Shown in pieces: positions 31,881-43,250 of a DNA stretch of 64,000 nt (its first letter is position 1; each line of letters begins with the position of its first letter). The stretch comes from Forficula auricularia (taxonomy: Eukaryota > Arthropoda > Insecta > Dermaptera > Forficulidae): positions 10,635,140-10,699,139 of the forward strand of contig JALMQS010000102.1 in NCBI GenBank assembly GCA_024734495.1, written 5' to 3'. The notes under the pieces were generated by a model. It was given only the letters and a program-made list of their open reading frames with translations. It searched no databases and had not been told where the DNA came from. Made by a program: the position numbers and the translations under genes.

Positions 31881-32038
31881 ATTAATAAAAATTTTATTTA
31901 TATTAAATTATATTTTTTTACTTTGTTGGAGCGGAAAATTTTAGGATATATTCAGGAACATAAAGGAACCAACAAGACTGGAGTGATAGGTCTTCTTCAA
32001 CCATTTAGTGATGCTATCAAATTGTTTACAAAGGGAAA
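31881..32038 (+). pseudogene. Nuclear copy of mitochondrial ND1 (NUMT)
   Basis: In the frame starting at 31881 the sequence reads [19 protein letters not shown] then [19 protein letters not shown] and FTKGN. This is the strongly conserved N-terminal part of insect NADH dehydrogenase subunit 1 (family form [34 protein letters not shown]). It starts unclearly near 31881 and stops abruptly at 32038, where a mariner element begins. It is too short to function and lies in a nuclear intron. Changes such as EHKGTNKTG for the usual IRKGPNKVG fit decay or a divergent mitochondrial source. Confidence 0.85.
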
Positions 32039-32040
32039 TA

Positions 32041-32400
32041 TTAGGTTGATGCATAATTATGGAACGTTTTCGAAAAAATTGGAACGCAATCAGCCTTGTT
32101 GTCGGAGAGTTCGTGGGGGACCCATCCAGCCAATTTCCATACAATTCCATTCCATTCCTTGACAAGCTTTTTGAGGCGTCGAACGATCGTTGATTGGTCG
32201 ACATTGAAGTCTGCAGCCAGCATTCGTGTTGTAAGGCTTTCATCCTCTTCCACGGCTGTCAGAAGTGCCTGATCATCAAAATCCGATGGCCGACCTCTTC
32301 CTTCTTTATCCTCCAAACTAGTGTCCCCTGATTTGAAACGGGCAACCCACTTCTGTACTGCACTATCAGTAACTGTTCCTTCGCCAAAAAGTTCGAATAT
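32041..32400 (-). pseudogene. mariner transposase N-terminal remnant
   Basis: The minus strand reads LFGEGTVTDSAVQKWVARFK, GRGRPSDFDDQALLTAVEED, LTTRMLAADFNVDQSTIVRR and [10 protein letters not shown]. These are the helix-turn-helix DNA-binding part and linker of SETMAR-like mariner transposases (GRPS, WVPHEL). The catalytic D,D34D region has been deleted and the frame runs on into the terminal repeat. It cannot transpose itself but keeps both ends. Confidence 0.88.
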
Positions 32401-32537
32401 GAATATGGTTTTCGACAGGCATTTTTATTAACTAAAAATAGAGAAGATTGTTTTTATAAAAAAAATAAACAAAACGCCATTTTTGGTTAAAGAAAAACGC
32501 GCCAATACAAACGTTCCATAATTATGCATCAACCTAA
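32041..32537 (-). mobile_element. mariner deletion derivative with TA target duplication
   Basis: Terminal inverted repeats TTAGGTTGATGCATAATTAT continue to about 29 bp on both ends, flanked by TA at 32039-32040 and 32538-32539. At 497 bp it is far shorter than an autonomous mariner (about 1.3 kb). Confidence 0.92.
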
Positions 32538-32769
32538 TACTTGCATCAAGCATCTTTGTGAAACATATTAATATTTCATTATTTCATTATTCCATTTGTG
32601 GTCCTGGCTTTAAAAATATTCTCAATTACAATCACATAGTTGTATACATCACACGACTTGCAATTAGATAGAATCTGTCCTTCTTTGAAATTATATTGTC
32701 TTTAGACAATTTCGGTCCACCGGCGATATTTTAGCATATATAACTCATATTTGGAATAAAAGCACTAGA

Positions 32770-33990
32770 GACTGGTAAAGAGACTTTCGTAATAGGCTTA
32801 GACATTTCAAAGGCCTTCGATCATGTCTCGGCACATAAAATCTTCTTGCCAAATTACCTGCATTTGGCCTTCCCCCGAGCCTCTGCAAGTTGCTTGAGAG
32901 CTTTCTCTCAAACCGCTCTATTGAAGTCGAGGTTGACGGAATATCATCCTCGTCCTTTAATACTAATGCTGGAGTTCCTCAGGGCTCAGTCATCTCTCCC
33001 ACACTCTTTATTATCTATATTAATGACCTATTAAATCTGCCCTCCAATCCAATACATTGTTACGCTGACGATAGCACCCTCCACAACGCTCAATCCTTAC
33101 TAGACAATCGCGCAAACATAGCCTCCTCAATAAATTCAGATTTAAGCATGCTTAAAAAATGGGGATCTCACAATTTGGTAAACTTTAATGCTGGCAAAAC
33201 ACAGTGCTGCCTAATTTCTAGGCGCGCAGATAGGAACCTTCCGGACATTTCCTTTGATTCGAGCTCATTGGAATTCCGTAATAAAATATCAATGTTAGGT
33301 GTCACCTTAGGTTCTGACCTCTCTTGGAATGACCATATTATCTCAGTAGCAAAAGCTGCAGCATGTAAGCTTGGCTTTCTTTTCCGAACCAAACGATTTT
33401 TCACCCCCACTCAACTCCTTATATTATACAAGGCTCAAATTCGCCCCTGTCTTGAATATTGCTCGCATTTGTGGAGAGGAGCCTCCAAGTATTCTCTTAA
33501 TACCTTAGATGCAATTCAGAGGCGAGCTATCAGACTGATAGGCGATCCTACATTAACTGACACTCTCGACTCCCTAGCCCATCGTAGATCTGTCTCCGCC
33601 CTATCCCTTTTTTATAGATATTACCATGGCTTTTGTTCTGACGAAATAAAATCGATAATCCCACCAAAGGCCTCATTTGCCCGAAATACACGATTTTCTA
33701 AAATTCAACACCCCTACGCGCTTAAACTAGATACTAATCGAACAAACGCATTCGCCAATTCATTTATCCCTATGACATCTAGAGACTGAATTCTCTTCCC
33801 CGACCGTCTTTCCAGCTACTTATAACCTTCAAATCTTTCAAGACCAGCATCCACAGATACCTTCGACCTCTACCCAATCCCTAAATCTCCCCTTATCTTC
33901 ACGTTACAAGGGTCCACCACGGACTTCAGAGGTTGTACCTTCTTGGTGCAACTTCTTCTTGTATCAATATCATTATAAAAAAATTGTCAA
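32770..33990 (+). mobile_element. 5'-truncated LINE (CR1/Jockey-like) with short A tail
   Basis: It starts within block A of the RT and runs through the C-terminus to a 3' UTR ending TCATTATAAAAAAA near 33983. No target duplication was found. Less AT-rich than its surroundings. Two antisense pieces of the same family lie at 12110-12175 and 35614-35705. Confidence 0.8.
32780..33900 (+). pseudogene. LINE reverse transcriptase, C-terminal two thirds, frameshifted
   Basis: ETFVIGLDISKAFDHVS (catalytic block A) is followed by a one-base loss near 32840. The next frame then reads LLAKLPAFGLPPSLCKLLES, GVPQGSVISPTLFIIYIND, HCYADDSTLH (YADD at about 33062-33073), MLGVTLGSDLSWNDHI and RPCLEYCSHLWRG. 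The end of the frame is a TGA at 33787-33789 where family members have the Trp of the RDWNSLP motif. Matches to SYL and HRYLRPLPNP continue in shifted frames. Non-functional. Confidence 0.85.
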
Positions 33991-34390
33991 TTTTCTTCTC
34001 CTTTCAAATTAATTCCCTCCCAGAGTTTCAAACAAAACACAAAAATACAAATCACAAAATTTGTGATAATTATTAAACATGGCGATTTTTAAAAATATCG
34101 TAGGAATTGCTTTTGAGAAAATATAAAACCTCCTCAAATTTAAAGTAAAGGGACACAAGAGATGGGCTGATTTGGATGAAAACCTTACCATACACCGTAG
34201 CTGGCTGATTCCTAGCTCAGTTTCATATTTCGTTGTTTTCTGGCTTACACATGAGTGGAACATGTTGAGAAATATATAAACATTTTATTCAGAGACTCGA
34301 GGGAGGCTGAGGCAATGATTATGTACCTGAAATTTAAATGATTAAAATTATGAGAATTGAAGAAGATAGTTCAAGAAAAAATATATCTAT

Positions 34391-35110
34391 ACATGGTATG
34401 GTCAAGTATTGTAATCGTGCGTGAAAAAAGTGTTTTTTTCCTACTTTTTTTTCTCAAAAATATCTCAAAAACGGTTTAAACTATTTTGATTAAAAAAATT
34501 GAGCGAAACCATGGCATTTCGCTCTGCAAAAAAGCCCTAATAAGTGAACACCGAAAAAAATTAAATTTTTCGAGATAATAATTGTTTTGTCAAAATGTCT
34601 GTTAGTCTGTTAGTAAGTTAGTCTATGAGTTACCAAATTTTTGTCGACGAACTAACTCAAAAACTAGGTGTGAATATCGAAACCAAATTTCACACGATAG
34701 TTTTGGTCCATTGAGATTAAGAGCTGATTAGATTTTGGTGCATATCGACCCAAAATTAAGGGGGGTGTGAGGAGGGGTTAAAAATTAAAAATCTAGGCCA
34801 TTTGAGCAAACTCAACAAAATGTTGTATACATAATCACTGGGACCCCAGAAGTCTAAAAATGCAAAAACTAACCCCCGAAATGGGGCGGGGGGGGGGGGT
34901 CAAAAAATGAAAATCTAGGCCCTTGAACCAAACTCAACCAAATTTTGTATACATAATCAGTGGGTCCCAGGAGTCTAAAAATGCAAAATCTAACACCCCC
35001 CCCCTACATGATTATAAATAATTTTATTAAATATAAAATATAAGTGAGGGGCCAGGTTGTATGGTAAAGTCAAGTGGATGGACACATCAGAACACGTCAG
35101 CTTTTTTTTA
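34391..35110 (+). repeat. rep-A copy 5, near full length
   Basis: From ATACATGGTATGGTCAAG to ACACGTCAGCTTTTTT. Three internal modules. G-run of 10 at 34889-34898 and C-run near 34995-35003. Confidence 0.88.
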
Positions 35111-35613
35111 TTTGTGACTTAATCCAGCTTAGCTTGAATCTAACTAAATGTGTTAAAAATAAAAATATTTTTAAATGTTCATCTAAGTTTAATCAAAAGA
35201 TTAATTAAAAATTAAAAACATTTTCTTAACGAGAATAGCATAGTTGTTGATTTTTAACTTTTATATATTACCATGTGTAGGTATGTTTATTTGCATTAAA
35301 CAGAGAACACCCTCTTTACTTTCACAAAGATTGATTAAAGATAATTAAAAGCTATGAGTTATTGCGTCAGGTTTAGTAGATATCATTTTTTTCAGTTTTT
35401 TTTAATATTCATTTATAAAAATAAACACCAGTGATTTATATGTTGTTTTTATCTCCCTCCACTAAATTCACGCGCTGGAGCTTGGCGGAGGCACGGATTT
35501 CCACCCCAATTCAACCCCTTTTTACTCAGGCGAGAGTGACAGATAGGACTTCCCATCCACACAAAACCACAATGAAAAACTGTCATTTTTACACCCATAC
35601 AATACAAAATATC

Positions 35614-35705
35614 ATCAAATAGTTCCAGTCTCTAGATCTCATAGGGATAAACGAGTTGGCGAATGCGTTTGTTTGGTTAGTATCCAATTTAAGCGCTTAG
35701 GGTAT
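35614..35705 (-). pseudogene. Antisense LINE ORF2 C-terminal fragment
   Basis: The minus strand matches 33715-33795 (LKLDTN.TNAFANSFIPM.SRDWN) and here keeps the Trp codon that is a stop in the 33.8-kb copy. Confidence 0.65.
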
Positions 35706-36330
35706 TGAGTCTTAGAAAAACGCATATTTCGCGCAATTGAATCCCTTGGAGGGATTGTTGATTTTATCTAGTCAAAACAAAATCCTTGGTAATATCTATA
35801 AAAGATAAAAATAATGGAGACAGATCTACGATGGGCTAGGGAGTCGAAAGTGTCAGTCTGTGAACCACTACTAGTTAGTCCGCTAAGTTAATATATGGAA
35901 TAGTACTAATGACAAGTACTAAGTCCGTGTAAACTAGACTTTAGTCATATTGTTGCTATCCATCCATTCATTCTCCCTTTGTTGTTTTACAACAGGGGTG
36001 TCCAAACTTTTGGACACATTTGAAGAAAAAACAAATGTTTCGGGTCGCAGATAAAATATAATATTATGATTATATATTGATATTTGTTATTCAACTGTCA
36101 GTTAATGCAGAATCCCCTATCAGTGAATTGCATCCAAGGTAGCAAGAGATAAAGAAATAGTAATTAAAGAAATATGTAAGGGTAGTCCTGAATTTTCTAA
36201 AAATTCAATAATTTAAATAGTAATAAAGTTGTTGTAGGGAAATAATGTGTTCTGTTCGATAACTGGCCTATATGTGTTTGCTAAGAATGAATATTTATAA
36301 AATGACAAATATGCAAAGAGTTAATTTGTT
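35706..36330. other. Intron sequence with one hAT-like terminus
   Basis: CAGGGGTGTCCAAACTTTTGG at about 35993-36013 is a typical hAT left end, but no matching right end was found downstream, so the element is truncated or the match is by chance. Nothing else is recognised. Confidence 0.45.
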
Positions 36331-36440
36331 TGAGCTCCTGAGGAAGTCAACAAAGTTGACAAAACGTTGGCATAAAATAAAAATATTTGCATAAGCTATT
36401 GTCCTTATTTCTCATACAACAATTTATTAATTTAATCGAT
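36330..36440 (+). repeat. Repeat monomer with hammerhead-like motif
   Basis: CTGAGGAAGTCAACAAAG then TTGACAAAACGTTGGCATAA at 36338-36377 is followed by a tail TTGTCCTTATTTCTCATAC and TTAATCGATGGACATAA. The same tail ends the repeat at 14160-14285. Stem GTCAAC/GTTGAC is perfect. Confidence 0.65.
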
Positions 36441-36837
36441 GGACATAAATAATCAAAATAATTAATATTTTCTAAATAGAGAATTTTTGAATGAAAAATT
36501 TGCATTCATTTAAGTCTCTATACTGTATAGTTTCAAATACCTTGCCTTCATCTTGAATCTAGAAATAGTAAATTTTCTTATGAATTTTATTATTTATCTG
36601 TCATTTGCAGTAAGATTTGAAGAGATGCCCATTTCGATCAAAGAGTATAATTACATTATACTTTATAGGTCAAGGCGGAGAGGGGGGATTTAGGGAAGGA
36701 AAGACATTTATTTTCCTGCCAATTTAGAAAATAAAGAAATATATATATATATGTTAACTATATATATGTATATATAATAAGATGCAACCTGTAAATATGT
36801 ATATTTTGAAAAATAAATAATTTAAAATTTAATATGG

Positions 36838-37310
36838 ATGTGTTTTCTTTTATTTTATCACAGACACACATGCGTATTGAATGTAAGTGAATCAAGTTCA
36901 CATTCTATAGAAAGTGTCTTATCAATCTAGATGCCTACCTTTGCATTTGGATGTTAATTGCTTGGTATATTATCACAAATACTTTTTAAATAATACATTC
37001 CAATAAAAATTCACTTTTTACATCAAAATTAATAAAAATATGAGAGAATAATCGCAAGCTAAATGAGTTCTGTGCAAGAGTGACGGCCATATTGAAATGA
37101 GTGTGCATTGTCGACGTTCATTGTTTCATTTATTCAAATTCAAATTTATATAATAAGAGAATAGAATGGTAGTATTCAATTAAGAAACCTACACTGTTAA
37201 AAAAAATTGTAAATTTACCAAATGTTTACAATACAAATAGATAGGAAATTTACAAAGATTACGTATAGTAAAAAAAATACTATATCATACTAATAAAATC
37301 ACAATCTTGT
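36838..37310 (+). repeat. rep-C copy 1
   Basis: Contains CACAGACACACATGC, ATCTAGATGCCTACCTTTGC, GGATGTTAATTGCTT, GGCCATATTGAAATGAG and CACTGTTAAAAA. Ends where rep-A copy 6 begins. Other copies: 38138-38567 and 46537-46882. Confidence 0.8.
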
Positions 37311-38118
37311 TACTTTACCATACATGGTATGGTCAAGTATTGTAGTCGGCCATGAGAATGTTTTTTGCTTTTTTTTGAAATATCTAAAAAACGGCTGAAA
37401 CTATTTTGATTAAAAAAATTGGGGCAAACCATGGCATTTCGGTCTACAAAAGAGCTCTTATAAGTGAACATCGGAAAAATTATATTTTTCGAGATAATAA
37501 CTGTTATGTCAAAATGTCTGTTAGTATGTTATTTTGTTAGTCTGTACGTGACCAAATTTCGTGTACGAGCTAGCTCAAAAACTAGTATGAATATCAAAAC
37601 AAAATTTCATACATAGTTTTGGTGCATTGAGATTTAGAGCTGATTAAATTTTGGTGCATATCGACCCAAAATTAAGGGGAAGGTAAAATTTAAAATTATA
37701 ATATTTTCAAATTAAAAAAACAAGAAAAATGGAATTTACTATAAAATGAACCTATAATAGCGAAAATACTTTTTTTTCAGGCGCCAAAATTATGGGGGAT
37801 GTCAAAAAATAAAAATCTAGGCCATTTGAGCAAACTCAACCATATTTTGAATACATAATCAGTGGGCCCCCAGAACACCAAAAATGCAAACACAAACTGA
37901 CCAAAATGGGAAGGGGTCAAATGAAAATCTAGGCCCTTGGGCCAAATTCAACCAAATTTTGTGTACATAATCAGTGGGCAACCAGAAGACTGGAAATGCA
38001 AAAACTAACCGCCCAAAATGGGGGGGGGGTTGTAGGGTCAAAAAATTAAAATCTAGGCCCTTGTACAAAACTCAACCAGAAGTGTATGGTAAAGTCAAGT
38101 GGATGGCCACATCAGAAC
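37311..38118 (+). repeat. rep-A copy 6
   Basis: From TACTTTACCATACATGGTATGG to GTATGGTAAAGTCAAGTGG and CACATCAGAAC. Contains a deviating insert at about 37685-37800 (AATATTTTCAAATT and neighbours). Its two flanks are both rep-C. Confidence 0.85.
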
Positions 38119-38137
38119 TGAATTAAAATATATAGGT

Positions 38138-38567
38138 ATATGCATGTGTTCTTTTATTTTTCACAGACACACATGCCTATTGAATGTAAGCGAATCAAAG
38201 ATCAAATTCTATAGAAAGTGTCTTAATAATCTAGATGCCTACCTTTGCATTTGGATGTTAATTGCTTAGTATATTATCTAAAATACTTTTAAAATAATAC
38301 ATTCCAATAAAAATTCACTTTTTACATCACAAATTAATAAAAATATGAGAGAATAATCGCAGAATAAATGCGTTCTGTTTAAGAGTCACGGCCATATTGA
38401 AATGAGACTGTATTGTTGACGTTCATTGTTTCAATTATTCAAATTCAAATTTAAATAATAAGAGAATAGAATGGTAGTATTCAATTAAGAAACGTACACT
38501 GTTAAAAAAATTGTAAATTTACTATATGTTTACAATACAAATAGATAGGAAATTTATAAGATTGCGT
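38138..38567 (+). repeat. rep-C copy 2 with left half of a CACTGTTAAAAA MITE
   Basis: Collinear with 36838-37265. The CACTGTTAAAAAAATTG end at about 38498 pairs with TTTTTAACAGTG at about 39621-39632, so a MITE spans 38498-39632 and was later split by the jockey insertion. Confidence 0.75.
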
Positions 38568-39453
38568 CAATTCTGGCATCCCATACCGATCCAGAATGAG
38601 CCTCAAGAAATCTCCAAACGAACCTAAATAAAATCTAGCACTGGTTAAAAGTATGGCGTGTTAAAGCCAATGAAAGTAAGTCAACGCACGTCACATTTAC
38701 ACTACTTAGAGAAACATGTCCTCCTGTGAAAATCAACAACTGTGAACTCCCACAAGCCGAAGATGCCATATACCTCGGCATTTACTTAGACCGCCGCCTT
38801 ACTTGGAGAAAACATATATTGATCAAACTGAAACAATTAGGACTAGACTTAAACTAAGACTTAGACTTAAACTAAGCAACATGTATTGGCTTATTGGCCG
38901 TAAATCAAGATTATCCTTGGATAACAAGATATTACTTTACAAGTCTATTCTTAAGCCCGTCTGGACTTACAGAATTCAGCTGTGGGTCACCGCCAGTATC
39001 TCCAACATTAGCATGATACAAAGGTTCCAAAACAAAATGTTGCGAGTAATCGCAGACGCGCCTTATTACGTCTCCAACAAAATAATTCATCATGACATCC
39101 CTTTGGAAAGTGTCAAGGAGGCCATACTTCGCTTCAGTAAAAAATACACCAAAAGAGTGTTAGTGCATCTTAATGTGTTAGCCAAAAGACTAAATGTGCC
39201 CAGCAGTGAAGTGCGCAGATTGAAACGTCTGATGCCATCCGACCTGACTTCAGGACTTAGATGGTAAAGACTGAGGAAATCCATGAACTATTATATAATA
39301 AGATTTTGTAAGAGAGATCCCTCACTGGAGGGATACTCTACATGTCCGTAAATTTAAAATTATTATTATTTTTGTTATTGTTTTATAATTGTAATAATAA
39401 GTCATAACAAACGCTTATTGCCTCGCTTACTTTAGGCAGATTGCTGATAAAAA
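38568..39453 (+). mobile_element. 5'-truncated jockey LINE inside a MITE
   Basis: AAGATTGCGT at 38558-38567 and AAGATTGTGT at 39454-39463 are the target duplication (one difference). The insertion ends in a short A-run (39448-39453). It carries the last part of the RT and a 3' UTR of about 190 bp. Confidence 0.85.
38630..39267 (+). pseudogene. jockey-type reverse transcriptase C-terminus, frameshifted
   Basis: The first part reads HWLKVWRVKANESKSTHVTF, then AIYLGIYLDRRLTWRKHI. A small tandem duplication near 38846-38877 (GACTTAAACTAAG repeated) disturbs the frame. It then continues LYWLIGRKS-like as MYWLIGRKSRLSLDNKILLY, SILKPVWTYRIQLW, RFQNKMLRVIADAPYYVSNK, to TGG-TAA at 39267. This is the classic jockey C-terminal region. 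The catalytic palm is missing. Confidence 0.85.
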
Positions 39454-39632
39454 AAGATTGTGTAAAGTAAAAATACTATATTATACTGGTGAAATAACAA
39501 TCTTGTATTAATTAGATACATGCTAAAAAATATTTTGTAAGATTACAATATACTGGTATGAAATATTTCTAAAAAGTTTTGAGGCTGGATTTCACATTTT
39601 TTAATAGTAAAATTAGATAAGAAATTTTTAAC
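39454..39632 (+). repeat. Right half of the CACTGTTAAAAA MITE
   Basis: Continues the MITE after the jockey insertion and ends TTTTTAACAGTG. Compare 37265-37310 for the undisturbed junction sequence. Confidence 0.7.
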
Positions 39633-40058
39633 AGTGAATCATTTGATTGAAAAGTTTTTGTTTTTTTTTAAGAGGATTGCTAAGTGACAACGCACTATTT
39701 TCTTCTTCCGCGCAGTCGTTTTTTCTTTTTTACGCAACGTTTTGTATCCCCCATTTTTGTATTGATCACCTGTTACATCAATTTAATCTAAATATTATTA
39801 TTATTATTCTAATTAATATTAGTTTAGCTATATAATCAATCATTCAAATTTATATTAAAATAATTAAAACTAACCAATATAAAAACAAAATTCTAAAATG
39901 AAATGAGATAAAACATTTTCAAAAAAAAGTATATTTTTCTAAACGAGAAATAAACATCATCTAAATTGTTTTCCAGTGGCTCTCTATGTAGACTGTAGAT
40001 GCCTAATAATAATAATTACAAATTATTAGGTAATATTTCATTATTTGTTTCCATGATT

Positions 40059-40457
40059 AATAATTAAAGGAATCGTAGGGAGTTGGACATGACTTTAAAT
40101 TAAATACAAAGTTTTTTATTTAAATAGGCCAAACGTTTCGTTGTTGGTTCGCAACTTCTTCAGTGGCTCATTTATTAAACTTATTTGTCTGGAGTTTTGA
40201 CTAAGAGAAAAACCATTTTCAAACAGTATCCTTACAAATCACTCAAGTTTATCAAATAATATAAAACATAAACCTTTTAAAACAATGTCATTGTTTCCTG
40301 TCAAAATAATTAAAAGAATCAATTCCAGACAAATAAGTTTAATAAATGAGCCACTGAAGAAGTTGCGAACCAGCAACGAAACGTTTGGCCTATTTAAATA
40401 AATAACTTTGTATTTAATTTAGAGTCATGTCCAAATCCCTACGATTCCTTTAATTAT
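40059..40457. repeat. Long palindrome with hammerhead-like motifs
   Basis: AATTAAAGGAATCGTAGGGA to TTATTTGTCTGGA is mirrored from TCCAGACAAATAA to TCCCTACGATTCC, with arms of about 150-190 bp. Plus motif: CTGAAGAAGTTGCGAACC then AGCAACGAAAC at 40354-40382. Minus motif: 40135-40163. Stem GTTGC/GCAAC. Flanking TTAT-rich sequences. Confidence 0.85.
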
Positions 40458-40946
40458 TAAGTAATGTTAAAGATTTAATCTTGCTGGAATTGCAGACGAG
40501 TCTATCCCAATCTCCCAATCTTAATAAGTTTTACAATATTAGAATTATGCCTTCGCAACATAAAACTAATTCTATTACTAAAAAGGATTATTCACACCGA
40601 GTCAAATATTTTGTGGCAGGTTATTGACTTCATTTTTTTTAGAAATTCCCATTTATTACACATTATGTGAAAATAGTGCCGTAGATCAATATTTCTAGAG
40701 AAAACAAGCTCGTTTATCATGTTGAGAAAATTATTATCGATTCTAGTGTACAATATAAATATAGTATAATGTAATTTTTATAGTCAAATATATATATATT
40801 CCGATCAGCCGGTGAAGAGTGGCAAAAATAAAAGGTGGTTTCATTATTGAATAAACACGAATAGATTGTTATCCGAAGAACTAAATAAAAATGATTTCCT
40901 AGTGAAAGGAAGAATAAATAAATTAAATTATGAGAATTTTTTGCTT

Positions 40947-41012
40947 AACTCCTTCGTATATCAAGTGAAAAAAATAGATAAATAAATTTTTTTCTTGATA
41001 TACGAAGGAGTT
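40947..41012. repeat. Perfect 19-bp-stem hairpin
   Basis: AACTCCTTCGTATATCAAG at 40947-40965 is perfectly inverted at 40994-41012 around a 28-base loop. Possibly a tiny MITE. Confidence 0.7.
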
Positions 41013-41109
41013 ATGACAAAAAAATTATCATAAATTCAAATTGTCTTGGCTTGTAGTCTTTTGGTATAATCACTCTGACAAATAAAACAATAATAAAAAA
41101 TCTATAATA

Positions 41110-41802
41110 CGAGGATAAGTCAAAAATTACCTACGCTTTTCGTCCTACAACTTTATTAAACTACGATAGGAGGCAGCCGAATGCGCATGCTTTGAGTTAG
41201 CGCGTTTGTGGTCAAGTATGCGGAATTTAATCACGATCGCGTCAGTTGTCGTCTAGCTACAACAGCATAAGCATGTCAGCTCCGCTATCAGATTACACCA
41301 AAGAGGAGCAACGAGGAGTGGTCAGAGGGTGTGAAAGGTGCTGAAATTCACCGGAGACTTTTGTCAAAATACGGGGAAAGTGTTTTATCTCGTGAAAGCG
41401 TTTTTTTTTATGGTTCGAAATGTTTAAAAGTGCCCGAACGAGCGTAACACAAAAAGAGGAGCTGGGCGACCGTCAACTTTGAGACGCTTTGAGACCCTGG
41501 AACACCCTCTCTACAGCCAGATATCGCTCTCTCAGACTTTCATCCCTTTGGACCGCTCAAGGAAGCTTTGAGAGGTCATCGATTTGCCTCAGACATGGAC
41601 GTTCGGGACGCGGTGCAAAAGTGGCTTCATGTCCAACCGAAAACCTTCTACCAGGAAGGCATCCAGAAGCTTGTGGCTAGCTGTACCAAGTGCATTTCTA
41701 AAGGTGGCGACTATATCAAAAAATAATGTATCTGTTGTACACCTATCTTAGTTTAATGAAATCGAAGAACGAAACGTGTAAGTAATTTTTGACTCATCCT
41801 CG
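41110..41802 (+). mobile_element. Second mariner deletion derivative, TA-flanked
   Basis: The left end CGAGGATAAGTCAAAAATTA and the inverted right end CGAGGATGAGTCAAAAATTA form about 33-bp repeats, with TA at 41108-41109 and 41803-41804. A different lineage from the element at 32.0 kb. Confidence 0.92.
41275..41726 (+). pseudogene. mariner transposase with the middle deleted
   Basis: The N-terminus reads MSAPLSDYTKEEQRGVV. After a shift, GVKGAEIHRRLLSKYGESVL and FKSARTSVTQKEE follow (helix-turn-helix region). Near 41490 it jumps directly to the C-terminus PDIALSDFHPFGPLKEALRG, KWLHVQPKTFYQEGIQKL and KCISKGGDYIKK, stop at 41724-41726. The SDFH Asp is the last catalytic residue of D,D34D. The first two acidic residues are in the deleted part. 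A dead internal-deletion product that keeps both ends. Confidence 0.88.
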
Positions 41803-42384
41803 TACAAAAGAAAATGTGTCGAAACCTCAATTTCTTATAATCAAATATGTTTAAATAAATTTTCATTATTTCAAAGATCTTGATTTAAAACATGGTATCT
41901 GTTATTTAATTATTAATTATTAATAGATTAATTTATTTATTAAAAAATATTCCTACATTGACGGCCTTTTCTAGAGATCTTCGGAGGCAAAAATTCTATG
42001 AGCCGAATTATTTATTAAATTATTAAAGCAATTTTTATGGTCAGAAGTATTTTTTGGGTTGGACCACTAAATGTGAAATTAGAATTAGAAAATATAAAAT
42101 CTAGATCAGTGGTTCCCAACCTGGGGGCGATCGCCCCCAAAGTGGGCGATTTGGGTTATCAGGGGGGCGATTGGGGGTGATGAGTATTCAAAGGGGGGAA
42201 AATTAAAATACAATCACATGCAAAAAAATGGAATCACTTCCCTTGCGAGTTGTTAAATGTAATTTTCATTCTCAAATATAAATAATGTTATATTAATTTT
42301 TTTAGAAAAAATATTTAAATTTCTAATAAATTACAAAGAAACATACTGTTGTGAACGCTGCATTTAGAGCATTTTTTTCTTGAT

Positions 42385-42570
42385 AATAATATAATTGAAT
42401 TTAACTTTAAAGGACATCATAGATATTAGTTAAAATATTTTTACATTGCATATCAGAGAGGTCTGTCCCCTTGGGAATCGAACCCAAGCGCTAACTAAGC
42501 TTGCCGGGCCAGTAGCCAAACCCTTAAGACAAATCTCTTTCTGACATGCAACATATATAAGTATTATAGC
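42385..42570 (-). repeat. tRNA-derived SINE-like repeat, copy 2
   Basis: On the minus strand: GGGTTTGGCTACTGG (A-box), GGGTTCGATTCCCA (B-box), then GATATGCAATGTAAAAATAT and a tail with CTATGATGTCC. Nearly identical to copy 3, so the two may have arisen by local duplication. Confidence 0.75.
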
Positions 42571-42749
42571 TAAAGATTTTTCACTCCCTTCAACTCAAAG
42601 GGAATAGTGAAAATTCCTGCTAAACTGAAAAAAGTTTTCAGTGACGGACCCATGGATTTTACAGTGAAAACAAAGATTTAAGTATCTTTTTGGGTGTCTT
42701 TTTTTGAAAAAAGATGGAAATTATTTCAAAAATCAACCCAGTATATAAT

Positions 42750-42945
42750 ATTATTAAATAACTTTAAAGGACATCATAGATATTAGTTGAAATATTTTTA
42801 CATTGCATATCAGAGAGGTTCGTCCCCTTAGGAATCGAACCCAACCGCTAACTAAGCTTGCCGGGCCAGTAGCCAAACCCTTAAGACAAATCTCTTTCTG
42901 ACATGCAACATATATAAGTATTATAGCTATAGATTTTTCATAATA
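42750..42945 (-). repeat. tRNA-derived SINE-like repeat, copy 3
   Basis: Same unit as 42385-42570, including AACTTTAAAGGACATCATAG and TATATAAGTATTATAGCTA flanks, with only a few substitutions. Confidence 0.75.
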
Positions 42946-43250
42946 TAATTGTTTTTAATGTTAATATTTTGGAGTAGCGGGGGCATGTCCTTTGATACTC
43001 GAATATACCTTATTTGACAATAGGATGGTGGGACTTTACAATTCCCACTTTTTGAACCTCAATAAACTTAATTTATGTTTGTCATATTTTGTGTTAAGAG
43101 ATTAAGTCCTGTCGGAAGGCTTTTTAACTAAAGGAAACACCAGATGTCAATAATAAATTCATTGATTGGGGTTTTTCTAAATTTCGACTTTGCGCTTTAT
43201 TATTTTCACTTTACTTCAAATTAAAAATAATTTTTAAGAAAAAAATAAAA

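Noticed and set aside
35993..36013. Complete hAT element starting CAGGGGTGTCCAAAC
   Set aside because: No right terminal repeat or 8-bp duplication was found, so only a terminus-like sequence is noted.
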